Assembly: GCA_003640385.1 (NCBI GenBank)
Contig: RCAB01000550.1
Coordinates: 1 to 39,233 of the forward strand
Source of the DNA: Setaria digitata
Taxonomy: Eukaryota; Nematoda; Chromadorea; Rhabditida; Setariidae
Direction of reading: 5' to 3'
Length of the DNA stretch: 39,233 bases
Positions 1-11,760 of this stretch are shown piece by piece (position 1 is the stretch's first letter; every line of letters starts with the position of its first letter). The notes under the pieces were generated by a model. That model worked only from the letters and a program-made list of their open reading frames with translations. It was not told where the DNA came from and made no database searches. The position numbers and the translations under genes were made by a program.

Positions 1-490
1 TTGGAGGGAGTGAGGGTGGCTGGCAGTGTTAACGATGATGATGACGAAGTTGGAGGGAGTGAGGATGACTGGAAATGTTAACGATGATGATAATGTTGGG
101 AATGAAGATGGCAATATTGACATGATAATTTTAAGGAGAATGAAGATAGCAATATTCGTGTTGGGGGAGGGGAGAAGGAATATGGTATTTGTAAAATTGC
201 TGATACCGATAAGGATCAGAGCAATGACGATGATAGTGGTAGTGATGATAGTGATGGTGATAGCATTGATAATCATTGGAGATATTGCTGATATGTTAAA
301 GATTGCAATAATTGTTTCAATAATGATAATACTGATAGTGTTAGCGATCACTGGGAATAATATTGTTATTGTTTGATGATGGCGATAAACCTGATGACGG
401 TGATAGCGATGATGATGATGATAGACTGGATTGTTGATAACAGTGTGATGATAGATAGTGCGAGTAGTAATATTGATAGTCATTGCAGAA
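1..490. repeat. GAT-rich degenerate minisatellite
   Basis: The first two units are a clear direct repeat with a 49-bp period (1-49 and 50-about 97), each starting TTGGAGGGAGTGAGG and ending in GATGATGAT-type triplets. Further on, the sequence keeps GATGATAGTGATG-like triplets, with a smaller repeated phrase AATGAAGAT.GCAATATT at about 104 and 137. Read in some frames this gives Asp/Ser-rich peptides, for example an open stretch without a start codon at about 120-293. The 49-bp period is not a multiple of three and the acidic reading shifts between frames, so I treat it as a repeat and not as a gene. A decayed acidic-repeat coding exon cannot be excluded. The region may continue to the left of the window. 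Confidence 0.6.
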
Positions 491-3400
491 AGGATTTTGT
501 GGGAGATAAAAAAGGAAATCAGAATTAAACATGGCAAATCCCGAAGGTAAACGGATAAATGAAGTTGTCATGGCAAAAAGAAATGCGCAAAAGAAAAGCA
601 ACGAAAATGGATGAAAAGATTGAAAAATTCTAGCGGAAAATTGATACAAGAATAAATAAATACAATAATTATATTGTTATAGTCATAATTATTAGTTTAA
701 ATATGCATTTACAAATCATTCGACTAATAATTTAATTACAAAAACCTATACTGTCACTGTTTAACTATCTATCAATGTATATTGTTTTTTTTTCTTAAAA
801 TAAATCCGAATGTTATTTTTCTAAAATTAATTAAAAATACGTTTGAAAATAATAAGTAATGAAATATTTAAGTTGAAATTTCAAGAGAATATGATTGATT
901 ACAGCAAAGAATATAAAAATTAGATAAAAAATTGCGCTAGTTTTTAGCAACTTGAATATTTAATCTAATAAAGAGAAAAATACTTAATAAAATTGATAAT
1001 TTACATTTTCAAGTATAAAATGGCAATAAATGTGCAAAGTGCTTTTTGAGAGACTGACTAAAATACATTTGCAATAATAAAAAAAAGTTGAAAGTGGAGA
1101 GGAAAAATGATTATTACTTAGGAAATATAGAATTATCAGGAAAAAAAGTTGCAACAAAGTTTGCTTTTAAATTGAAAAATCGGATTTGTTGAGCTTAGCA
1201 TTTTAAAAAGCCATTGAAATAACTGCATTTCCAAAATTACAAATAAAAAGTTTTGACTTTAAGTACCAATTAGGATATCATGATTAAATTTATTTAAACA
1301 ATATTGGCAATACGAAAATGGTTTGGATGTCGAATAGTTTAAAGCAACTTATTTTCGCTTTTTAATTTTTTAATCTAAAATTTCCACCTTATATTTTGTT
1401 ACAGATCCTATAAATCAGCCAAAACAAGTCTCAAGCTGAAATTTTATGCTGTAATTTCAGGTTTGCAAATTTTTCGCTGAATTCAAACGGATGATATGAA
1501 ATAATCTGATTTTCAATCAGGAATCATAAATTTCAAAATTTCACAAATAAAAAAGGAAAGCGAACTGGACAATTTGTTTAAATTCTGAAATTCAATTAAT
1601 TTCAAAAAAAAAAAGAAAAATATTCTAATCTACAGGAATGAAAAACGAAAGATTAATAAATTAATCCATTTGCATTAGATTTAATGGACGCCATTGCAGA
1701 CTAATATAATCGTTTTTAATAAATCGGAGAAATATGAATTAAGCCACAAAATCTGTTTATTTATTTTTTTTTTTTCAAGAAAAAAAAACAAATTCGAGAC
1801 TAGTTGTTGATAAGACCCATATTGTATGTGCATATATACATACGCATATGGAGTCAAAAAAAATTTTTCAAAACTTTCAAACTACCTCACTAGGCTGCCT
1901 TTAGTCTAGTCTATTGGAGCGTTAAGAAAAAAGACGAAATTTTGCATGACTTTAAGATAGGCATGCTTAGTTAAATAACGATTTTCCCGACGAATATCTT
2001 CCAATTTTTCTTACCCTTTTTTTCTTTTTTTTAAAGCTCTCATAACAAAATCTTTTCTTTGGATTTTTTTTTTTTTTTTTTTTTTAAATTTGTGAACTTT
2101 GTAAGAAAAAAAAGCATTAGACTAGAAGATATGGTTTATGTTACTAGCCTAGATGTTATATATGTAGCAAATAAATATATCGTTTGTTGCACTTCCGAAA
2201 TTTGTCACATGCCTATGCATGAAAATGATTGGCAATTTATTGTTCAAATAGCTTAAAAGGAAAAAAAAAGGAAAAAAAGACATTTGATATTTAATATAGT
2301 TTCAAAAAATTTATTATTGCTATAATATTCACTTTAACCTTATTCCATTTGTTATTACACATTATTGTTATGATTTATTTATTATCACAATTTTTATTAT
2401 TATCTTTATTATGTAAGTCGGAAATTGTATCAATTTAAATTGATGCATAATTTTTGGCATACTGAGGAGCGCAAAATGTAAAATATAAAATTCAAAATAT
2501 TTTTGTCTTATCATAACATCCAGTAATATGTCATTTACATTTTTGCTTCAACACAAAGAGCAAATATTTTCATTAAAAATATTGCAAAACTTTTGCTACT
2601 AATGATAATTCTCTTTTTATATATTTTTACTAAATTAAATTTCCGGCTTCAACGAAGTTTCAAAAGGGATAATTAAGTTCGTTAGGGCAGTGATCAGTGA
2701 TGATTTAAATTAAAAGTATGATAAAGACGGAATTAGAAGCTTGAAATTAACGATGTGACGGTATAAAAATTAGATTTTTTTTGCTAGTAATATTATAAAT
2801 TAGATTTCTGATCAAAATTGATTCATCTTGGATACCAGCAGTTATTTTTTCTAGTTGGATAGAAATTGAATTAGATATTTACTAAAAGCTGAATAAAATA
2901 TTGGTGGCATCATGTTTTAATTATTAATACCAATATATCCGTATTATTCAAAATTGAATTATTGAAATAGAAGATAATTATTCGTTATAAAAAATGAAAG
3001 AAAGAAGGATTAAGATATCTAATTATCAGCAAAAATTTCATTTAATATGGGTAGGATGAAGTGGTAATGAGCAAAGGTTGTTTAACTGACTACTCATTTT
3101 GGTTAGATTTTAATAATATTACTATAATATGTGATCTAATTAACGATATCAATTAAATCATGCATAAAAATTTTAATTAAATTGTAAAATAGATTAATTT
3201 ATTCCTATCTATTCATGACATTCAAAGAAAAATTTTCGTCATTTTATTTTCAAATTTTGTTCTTTAAGAAAAAAAATAAAATAAAGGAAACAGAAGCAGA
3301 TTTAATAAGAACTAAAATTTGAAACACCAAAAAAAAAAAAAAAAAAAATGGAAGATTAGATGGAAAGCCATAGATTATAGTATATGAAAAACAATCATGC

Positions 3401-5855
3401 ATTTAGTAGTAAACATAGCCTAGGCTTCTTTTAGCAGCACTTTCCTTTTTTTCAGTCTGGCTAAACCTTCTCTTCTCTGGGCTCTAACAATAATGGAGTC
3501 TTAGCTTCATACATTTATAAATGTATATATATACATATTCATTTTCGTTGCTCTTATTGATGATAGTGATAATGATAGTGTACTGCTGCTACTGAATTTC
3601 GTTTTTTTTTTTTTTTTTTTTTTTTTTTTTGTATTAGCAATAATTATATTAAGTAAATAGTCGAAAAAAAAGAAGGGAAAACTAAAGAGAAGTATACATT
3701 CCTTTTTAACTTTTTTCACTCATTAGAAAAAATGATAAGTAAAAAAAACCAAAAAAAAAATCAATGTTAGTATATTTTTCCAATAAAAGAAGAAGAAAAA
3801 AAGACTGAAAAGAAGCAAATTTTTTGCCGAAAAAGAAAAGTAGAAAAAAGTAAGAATAAAATAAAAAAGTAGTAATTGCAGCAGTTATTAATTCACAAAT
3901 GAAATAAATTATTACAGTAGAAGAAACTTTAAATTTTCATATATTTTCTTTAAAAAAACTTAATTTTCTTGTCTGTTTTTTTTTTTTTGCAAATCATTCA
4001 TTGAGTTCTGCATTTATTTTCCTTCTGTTGTTAATTTTTTCCTTTTTTTTTCTCCCATTTAAACAAATTTTCATTTTTTTTCCCCCTAACTAATTAGATA
4101 TAAGGAATAATTTCTTTTTTTCATATTTTAACATTTGAACGCTTTTTTTTTTCGTTTCGTTCGTTTCTGCTGACTTACTTCTATGCCCAAATTTCATTTT
4201 CATTTTTTAAAATAGATTTTCGGTTTTCTCTAAACTTTATTTGAAATCTGCTATTGGGTAAATTTCAAGCTTTTAACATTTCACTTCATTGGCGCTGAAA
4301 TCACTAATGGAAAAAAAAAAATTAAAGAGAATTCTATTTTTTTCAGAAAAAGTTTATGATAAAAGCTTTTAAAGTTACTTTTTTAAAAAAAAAAATTTGC
4401 ACATTTTCAGTGACATCGAATACTTCTTCAATTACATTCATTAGAAGCTTTCATAAAATTTCAACGATTGCTCGGAAGATTCGCATTTATTGAATAAATT
4501 TGAAAACTAATTTAGACATTGCATAATAAAAATATCCTTTCAATAATTTTTTATTCTATTTTACTGGAAAAACGAATAGAAAGAGAGGGGAGAAAAAAGA
4601 CAAAGTAAAAAAACATTACCATATTTGTATGAGCTTTTATTGGAAGTTGGTTTTTTTTTAGTATAAAATTTTATTAGTGCCAATTAATATTAATTTTTTT
4701 TGTAATACATTAGTTCGTAGTATTGGAAAGAAATTTTAAAAAAATTTTTTTATTCCATCCGATTTGCGTTAATTTCAGGTGCCAATTTTTTCTTATATTC
4801 AGCCATTTCTCATCTAAACGTTACTGTCTAATTTTAATTAAATGATAAATTAAGCCTTAGATAGAATGTGAAATATTTAATTTAAATGAATGTCTGTGAA
4901 TAGCAATATGAAAAATTTCCAATAATTTCAAAATTATTTCGAAAATTTTCTTAAATTAAAGAAGAAAAAAGAAAAAATGGGGAAAAGTAATAATTAAATC
5001 GCCATTTAAAATTCTTTTTTTTCCAATATGAATTTTTTTTCACATATATTTCCACATATAAAGCGAAAAGAATATAAGACGGATTCCTTGCTAAAAGTGA
5101 AATTGCATTCACTAATGAAAAAGTTTTTAAATATTTAACACTTAAAATTTTCGAGTATTTTTTCGATTTTAAATCCAAGTGCCAAAATATTGTTGAAAAA
5201 GAAAAAAAAGAAAAGAAAATGCTTGAATATGTCGTGACATACAAACAAAATTGTAAATAAGTGATAATTACATATTATTTTTACAACAGCGAATAAATTT
5301 AAAATGATTTTAAAAAATTTCAAACTGATTGTTGATGTTTAATTTAAAAAAAAAAAAAAAGTGGAAAAAGAAAAAGAAAAAGAAAAAAGCCCATCGATTT
5401 TCACAGTTTATGAAAGTTTTTTTTTTACAGCATTGATGGTATAAACCTCGAAACCTCGATAAAAGTTTGAAATAAAAATTTTTTCCCATTAAAATATGCC
5501 AAAACTCATTTCTTTTTTTTTTAATAAATTATTTTTTTTTTCTTTTTAAATTTTGCATAGTTCATTGTTAAAATTGCATCAGAAAAAAGAAATAAAATGC
5601 ATGTCACAGAAATGTTAAATATGAGAAATGAAACAAAATCTGGAATTATTAACAAAAATTTTCTATTTTAGGAAAAAATTGAATAATTTTGAGTAATCAT
5701 TGAAATATTTTGAGGAGAAAATAAAAAAAAAAGTAAAAGAATTTTTAAAGAATTCAAATATCGTAAATATTTTTCGTTCTTTTTTATTTTTATATTTTAT
5801 TTTGTTTAGGGTCCAAAGAAAAAATGTTAGGATAAGAGAAAGAATGACAGGAAAT
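491..5855. other. Gene-free A/T-rich stretch
   Basis: I see no credible coding exon here. The stretch contains long homopolymers: T at 2064-2085, A at 3329-3348 and a run of 29 T at 3602-3630, plus many shorter A or T runs. Open frames overlapping these tracts (for instance on the - strand at 3507-3719 and 4951-5323) are low-complexity Phe/Lys/Ser-rich and are best explained by the tracts. One slightly more protein-like frame near 2128-2256 is listed separately. Confidence 0.6.
2128..2256 (+). CDS. Doubtful small open frame
   Basis: An open frame starting at the ATG at 2128 (MVYVTSLDVIYV...) encodes about 42 residues with a mixed, protein-like composition, including CCTSEICHMP and an NDWQF segment. 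It ends at TAA 2254-2256. The frame is open upstream through a poly-T tract that would read as poly-Phe, so a longer start is not credible. No family is recognised. There is no signal peptide, no obvious 3' acceptor just upstream and no partner exon that I could join. It is listed because its composition stands out from the surrounding low-complexity frames. It is most likely chance. Confidence 0.1.
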   Translation, partial: DMVYVTSLDVIYVANKYIVCCTSEICHMPMHENDWQFIVQIA

Positions 5856-6120
5856 TAAGGGCCAAATAGGCCAAGATGTGATGACTTTCGATGCAAAATG
5901 AGCCAAGCACATCCCAGAAAAAAGGCCTGATCGCATGGAACAGCAAGCTCAGGCCTCTTAATGAAATGTATTTAGGTTAGAAAAAGCACGAACGAATACT
6001 TCTTCCATTCCCAATTTTTTTTTCGTTTTTCTCTTGAAATTTGTATGGAGCATTCATTTTTAAATTTATTTTGGTCAATAAATTGGCCCTGCTTGGCCAA
6101 ATACAACAAGCAGTTAAACT
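5856..6120. other. Relatively GC-richer island with two hairpins
   Basis: In contrast to its surroundings, this patch has GGCC/GGCCAA-type words: GGGCCAAATAGGCCAAG near 5860, and TTGGCCCTGCTTGGCCAA at 6083-6100. It also holds two perfect short stems. AGGCCTGA at 5923-5930 pairs with TCAGGCCT at 5949-5956 across an 18-nt loop. CTGCTTG at 6089-6095 pairs with CAAGCAG at 6107-6113. I recognise no tRNA, rRNA, snRNA or snoRNA signature. It could be a remnant of a mobile element or a small structured RNA. The evidence is only composition and pairing. Confidence 0.3.
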
Positions 6121-6715
6121 GATGCTTTTGTCCTATGAAGCAGTGATAAATTGATAAATTAATGATGCAAAGGAGAAATGGATATGAAACTTGGAGGAAA
6201 TGGACAAATTTTAATTTGATATTAATTTTGCTTTAGCAAAAAATATGTCAAAAAACTAATTTCCAATCGATTAACAATTAATTGCATGTAGACGAATGAG
6301 AATGAAACAAAGAATTGTTAAAATTACAATTGCTTATCATCGATAACATTGAATGAAGACTAGCAATGAAAATAGTTAAATTTAAATGGAAATTTTTAAT
6401 AATTTATTAACTTTATTATGACCCATAAACTGGCAACGTTTTTATTTTATGAAATAATGATAAATTGATAAGTTCAAAGTGAGGAAGATGAGAATACGAT
6501 ATTTGACAGAAACGAAAATATTTTAATTCGACATTAATTTTATTTTGGAAAAAAAAAAAAACTGTTCCAGAGATTTATTGCTACACTGGAGTGAGTGGTA
6601 ATTTTTGTTATGATTAAGCCAAGAAATTATGCGAATTTCCTTATCATTGATAATATCAGATGATAGTTATCGATAAAATGCTTTAAGATGAAGTGAAATC
6701 TCGGTTTCTTCTGCC
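6113..6715. repeat. Degenerate tandem duplication, period about 310 bp
   Basis: Two diverged copies lie head to tail. The first (from about 6113) and the second (from about 6424) share the ordered landmarks TAAACTG, TATGAA..A.TGATAAATTGATAA, A.TTTTAATT.GA.ATTAATTTT and CTTATCAT.GATAA. The order and spacing are kept, but the sequence is diverged with small indels. No open frame is conserved between the copies, so this looks like an old non-coding segmental duplication or decayed repeat element. Confidence 0.45.
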
Positions 6716-9700
6716 TATTTTTAAAAATATTGATTTTCTTTGGTTCCTTTTTTTATAATTTTAATATATTTTAGTACTAAAATATTTCCTTTCATACTAC
6801 ATTTCAAATGAAAGGTGCTTATAAAAAAAAATTTTTACTGTTTCAACACAGCATTTTACCACTCAGATCGTGAAAATAATAATCAAAAAGAAAAAATGCG
6901 AAACACTTTTAGGAATTTTTGAAATTTCCTAAATGCCAACAAATAATCATTGAATAAAAGTGATGTCTTATTCTACGCTTTTTTTCTGCGCATTTTTTCA
7001 GAAAGAAAAAAGTTTTGATATCTCGCAATTTACGAAAATTTACGATCGAAAACACATTCATCGTGTATAGCACCTTTCCGAAATGATCTAGTGCAATTTA
7101 TGATTGAAAAAAAATTTTTTTTTTCATCAAAATAGACTCGATTTTTAAAATTTGTAATTTCTTCCCCCTATTTTCTTTTTGTTCGTTTATTTGTTTTTGA
7201 AGATTAAGCAGAATTATTAAATTGAAAACAATGTCTGATAACTTAAGAGAAGAAAAAACGAAAAGAAAACTTAAATTGGAAAAAAAAGGTAAATTTTTTT
7301 TGGATATTATAAGATTGCTTGAGGTAGTTTGATTTTAAAAAAAAATGTATGTATAAGTAAGTGCGATATAATTGAAGCTTAAAGAAATGACAATAAAATT
7401 GTTTTAATTGCATTTTTGAAAAACCAAATTGAATAGAAAAAAGCGAAAAAAAAATGAAAAACTAAAATAATGAAAAAATAAAAAAGGCGAAGAAATGAAA
7501 TTTATTATCAAATATGTGATGTTTTTGTCTTCAGTATTATTATATTGATCAATTTCGGTTTTATTCCCTTTAAAGAAAGATATTCCTTTTTTATTGGATT
7601 AATAAATTCTTTTTTACTTCTTTTTTCATTCTTTTTTGAAATTTTTGGAAAAAAAAACGATTGCTTTTTTCAGAAGAAAATATTTTTTGATTTGTTAATT
7701 TTTCTGAACCCAGTAATCTCATAGATGTGAAAATTCGCAGTGAATTTCTCAAAGATACGTAAACAGCTTTATAAAGCGTGTGAAGTGACGTTAAATAAGA
7801 CGCGTAAACGGACAAGTAAAAAGAAAAGTGAGATGAGAACAATGTGTGGGATATCGTGAAATAAAACGTTAAGTGACGTAAAATAGAACAAAAAAAAGTA
7901 TGAAAATTTTATTCTATTAACTATAAAAAGAAAGGAATTGATAAAATTGCTTTTTATTTATTTATTTTTATTGTTTTTTATTTATTAGTATTTGATCGGT
8001 CATTAATTTTTTGCTTTTTTTTTAAACAATAATTTTCTATCAAAAATATTATTTACTATTTTTATTTATAAGCCAAATATTACTGAAAATTTCAAAGGAT
8101 AATGACAATTTCAATGACTTAAAAAAAGTGCTTAAATTAAACTAGGTTAATTTTTGTGAATAGTTAATTTTAACAAAAAAAAAAAAGTTTTTGTTAACTT
8201 TAATTTAAATCATTATTTTAGTCGCCTTTTCCTTCCTTTAACAGAGGAAAAAATTTCGATTCTTCTCCTCATTGTAAAAGTTAATGAAAATGTGATTTGC
8301 ATTGGCTGAATTGTTCACGATGAACAGCAAGTTCAGAAATTTCTCGAGAATGAGAAGGAATTGAAATAGTAAACAAAATGACCACTGCACATCAATTACA
8401 AATTCATCCAAAATGAGGTGAAAGATTTGATAGAATCAAAACTTTTTTATTTTTAACACTTTTCTGGCAATCTCTTGCATCGTCCTGTCGTACGGATGCT
8501 TACGTTACGTGTACAAGTGTTTTATGAATAAGTGACCTGATATACGTGAAACTGCATTTATGTAATTAAAAAACTTTCACTGATATTTCACTGATCCAAA
8601 AACAGAAAAAAAAAACAAGAACAAAATATAAGTGGAAATGGTGAAATCGCGAATGATAGCATGTTAATTAAAATATTGATAAATTTGACACCTAGAAGAA
8701 GGAAATTTTAAAAAGTTTTGAAATTAAAGCAAACTATTGGACTTGAGAGAAAAAAGGCAAAAAGTTCGAGAGTTATTTTTGATAAAAAAAAAATTGATCA
8801 AGAAGAAAAAGAAAAGAACAAAAATATTTTTTTGCACATATTAGAAGACACAGTTCAAATAATTATGCGTTAGTGACAATCTATCGGTTAATTTCTTTTT
8901 TTTTTTCAAACTTAAAAAAGTTTTTCCTTTTTTTCCTCCCCTTTTGCCGTCCTCAAATAAATTATATTTCCAAGTAACATTATCAATTTTTCTCTATTAG
9001 GTGCTAAAAAATGTCGCCTGAATAAATGAAATTTTGAAAAGTTTCTTAGGATTTTTGTCTTTTTTCAACTTTTACTTCTATCTTAAATATATTTAAGTAG
9101 CGTAGAAAGCAATTTTAGGACACTTTTCTTTTCTTTTTCTTTTTCTTTTCTTAATTTGATAAAACTACAAAATGTTCGATTGCGTAATCGGAAAAGTTTT
9201 CCATAAAAAAGAAATATTAAATAAATTTTTTTTTTGTATCCTTTAAATTGAAAGTTTTATTCGCTTTCCATTTTAATGTACCTTTTGATTTTTTCCTCTT
9301 CTTCCCTTTTTCTAATTTACTTATTTATTTTTTTAATTACTTTTTCTTGCTTTTAAAAGTTAGAAAATAAATTTGAAAAAGAAAAGAAAAGGGTTAGAAA
9401 TAATTAGATAAGTCAGTTAAACTAAGTACAATTTAATTAGATCAATTAATATGGATTACTCAATTTATTAGCATTTTCCTTTGTTGCTTTGCTTATTTTA
9501 AAAAAGTAAAAATTATTCATTCTTTTATGAAATGAATAAGTTTCACATTAATTTCTAACCTTCTTCCATAAAAGCATTGGAACAATTCCCAAAAATTTAT
9601 TATTAAATATTAAGAATTGTGTGTAACTCTTTTATTTTATTAATTTTTTTTTTCTTGATTATAAGCAGTACAAGTGAAGGAATATATTATCGAAATTATT

Positions 9701-11725
9701 GCATTTAATAATTGGATTCCACTTTTAGAAAAATTTTTTTTCACTTCCTTTTTGTATTTCATGTCGTTGTGATTTTTTTTTTTTTTCATTTGCATAAACT
9801 GCTTCATGATAATTGACATTAGTATAATCAATATTATTAAATCAGCAAACTATAAACTAATGTAAATTTTAAATTTTTTTAAAAATTGCTACAAAATAAC
9901 CAGTATGCTAAGCAACAAAAGTAATAAGTAATATGTTTTGGCGATGATTAAATCAAATAGAATCGGTAGAAAAAAAATTCGAACTATTTTTTGAATTTTA
10001 TTACCTGCACTACTGAAGGAAAAAAATCAAAGTTATCTTTTGAAGAATGTTGGAATTTGAATCCATAATGTATTCATTGATGATAGAAAAGAAATAAAAA
10101 AGAAATTTGAATCAATTTAAGTCTTTTTGGGATCAAAAAGGAGGCCGACTTTGGGAAACACCTGGGAGAAGTTAAAAAGAAATGATAAGTGATAAAGAAG
10201 TTTGCTCAAAATGAATCAGAAAAATAACAGCAGTGATTTTTTATCTTTATTTCTTCTTATTATTTTATTACCTTTTTTTCCTTTTACATCTTATCATTTA
10301 TCTTATCATTTCACTAATTGTTTTAACTGACATTTTCACCTTAGATGCGCAATATTTTCAATACTCCTACTCATCGCCCTTTCAGAAAGCAAGCTGTTAT
10401 TTTTTTGGTATAACAATTAAGAGAAAAACAAATGCTACAAAAATCTTATGCCTTTTTCTCTTTACATGACGGAATTGAAATTGATTCAGTCTAAGAAGTG
10501 CAAACATTCGCTAATTTTGAATTGGAATATTCCACTAAAAATTTCATTTAAATAGTGTAAAAACAAAAGAAGAAAAAAAAAATATTACAGGTGACAGGTT
10601 ACTTTTCTGTCTAAGTCTTATACAATCAATTTATAACTGTAACAGTGAAAACTCTGTTAGGAAATATTCGCTTTGATGATCATTATTAGCAACAGATATC
10701 AGCAAAGTAAATTAGCATCTAGTAGTAATGATCAGATTAGGAAATAAAAAAAGAAAAAAGACAAATAAAATAGAATAAAAAAAGACAACGTGATTTTAAA
10801 ATGGTTTATTTTATCAATTCGTATTTCTTTGATTTTCCGATGAACTTTTTGTTTCACTTTCTCCCTTCCTTTTTTTTTGATTAAAAGAAAAAAAAAACAC
10901 TTTCTTTTTTTTTTTTAAGTGGATAAGACAGAAAGGCGACAAAAAAAGCGAAAAAATTCCTCATTTTTTTCAAAGCATACTTTAGAAAGAAAAAACTAAA
11001 TTATGAAGTGAAATATAGTTATTTGAAATGCAAATATATTATATGGTTCAAAGTAATATTATTGGGCAAATGAAATCAATCAATTTTAATAAAATAATTA
11101 ATAAACATCTAAACAGATGTGCAATAATTAAATTAAATTAATTATTTTTGTAAAAAAAGAAGAAAGAGCAACAGTTACTCATTAAATGACTTTTGAAAAT
11201 TGGCATATTTCTTAGAATGTCAATTAATATTAAAATGATAAGCTTATTTCGTAATCTTTCAGCGCCTTTAATCATCAATGTATGAAATTTTAAATTAAAA
11301 AAACAAAAATTTCTTTCAGAATATTTTTGCTTTCTTCGTTTTCTTTTTAGCAACAAAGAGAGCAAAGTTTTCTTTTAATTATTCAAAAGTTAAAAAAAAA
11401 ACTTTTTTTTTCACACTTTTATTATAGAAACTATTTTATCTTTTGCACTTATTAAAAAAATTTTTTTTTATTACAGAATTTTTAAAGAAACGAACCACAA
11501 TTTTTCTTTTTTTTTGAATTCTCTTTTCCCACCATTAATATTTCTCGTCTTTTATTTTAAGCTTATATTGCACTAGTCCCAACCAAGCTAGAATAATTTC
11601 TTTCCCTCCCCTTTTTTCATTTTTTCAAGTAATTTAGCTCGGTTTGCTACATTTAGAAAATAATATCCACTTATCTGAGCAGTAATGATGTTCTAATTAT
11701 GAGGAAAAGTTTAGAAAATAGCTCC

Positions 11726-11760
<35 letters not shown>

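Noticed and set aside
26..376. 116-codon Met/Ile-rich open frame
   Set aside because: It arises from GATGAT repeats read as ATGATG/ATAATG. The composition is not protein-like and the 49-bp repeat shifts frame.
1870..1920. Let-7-like seed TGAGGTAG on the - strand near 1885
   Set aside because: The seed is followed by TTTGA and then A/T-rich sequence, and I found no complementary arm within about 80 bp that would make a precursor hairpin. One such 8-mer is expected by chance in a window of this size.
7319..7345. Second TGAGGTAGTTTGA word, on the + strand, identical over 13 bp to the word near 1885
   Set aside because: Again no pairing arm for a microRNA precursor is seen. Shared A/T-rich 13-mers can occur by chance.
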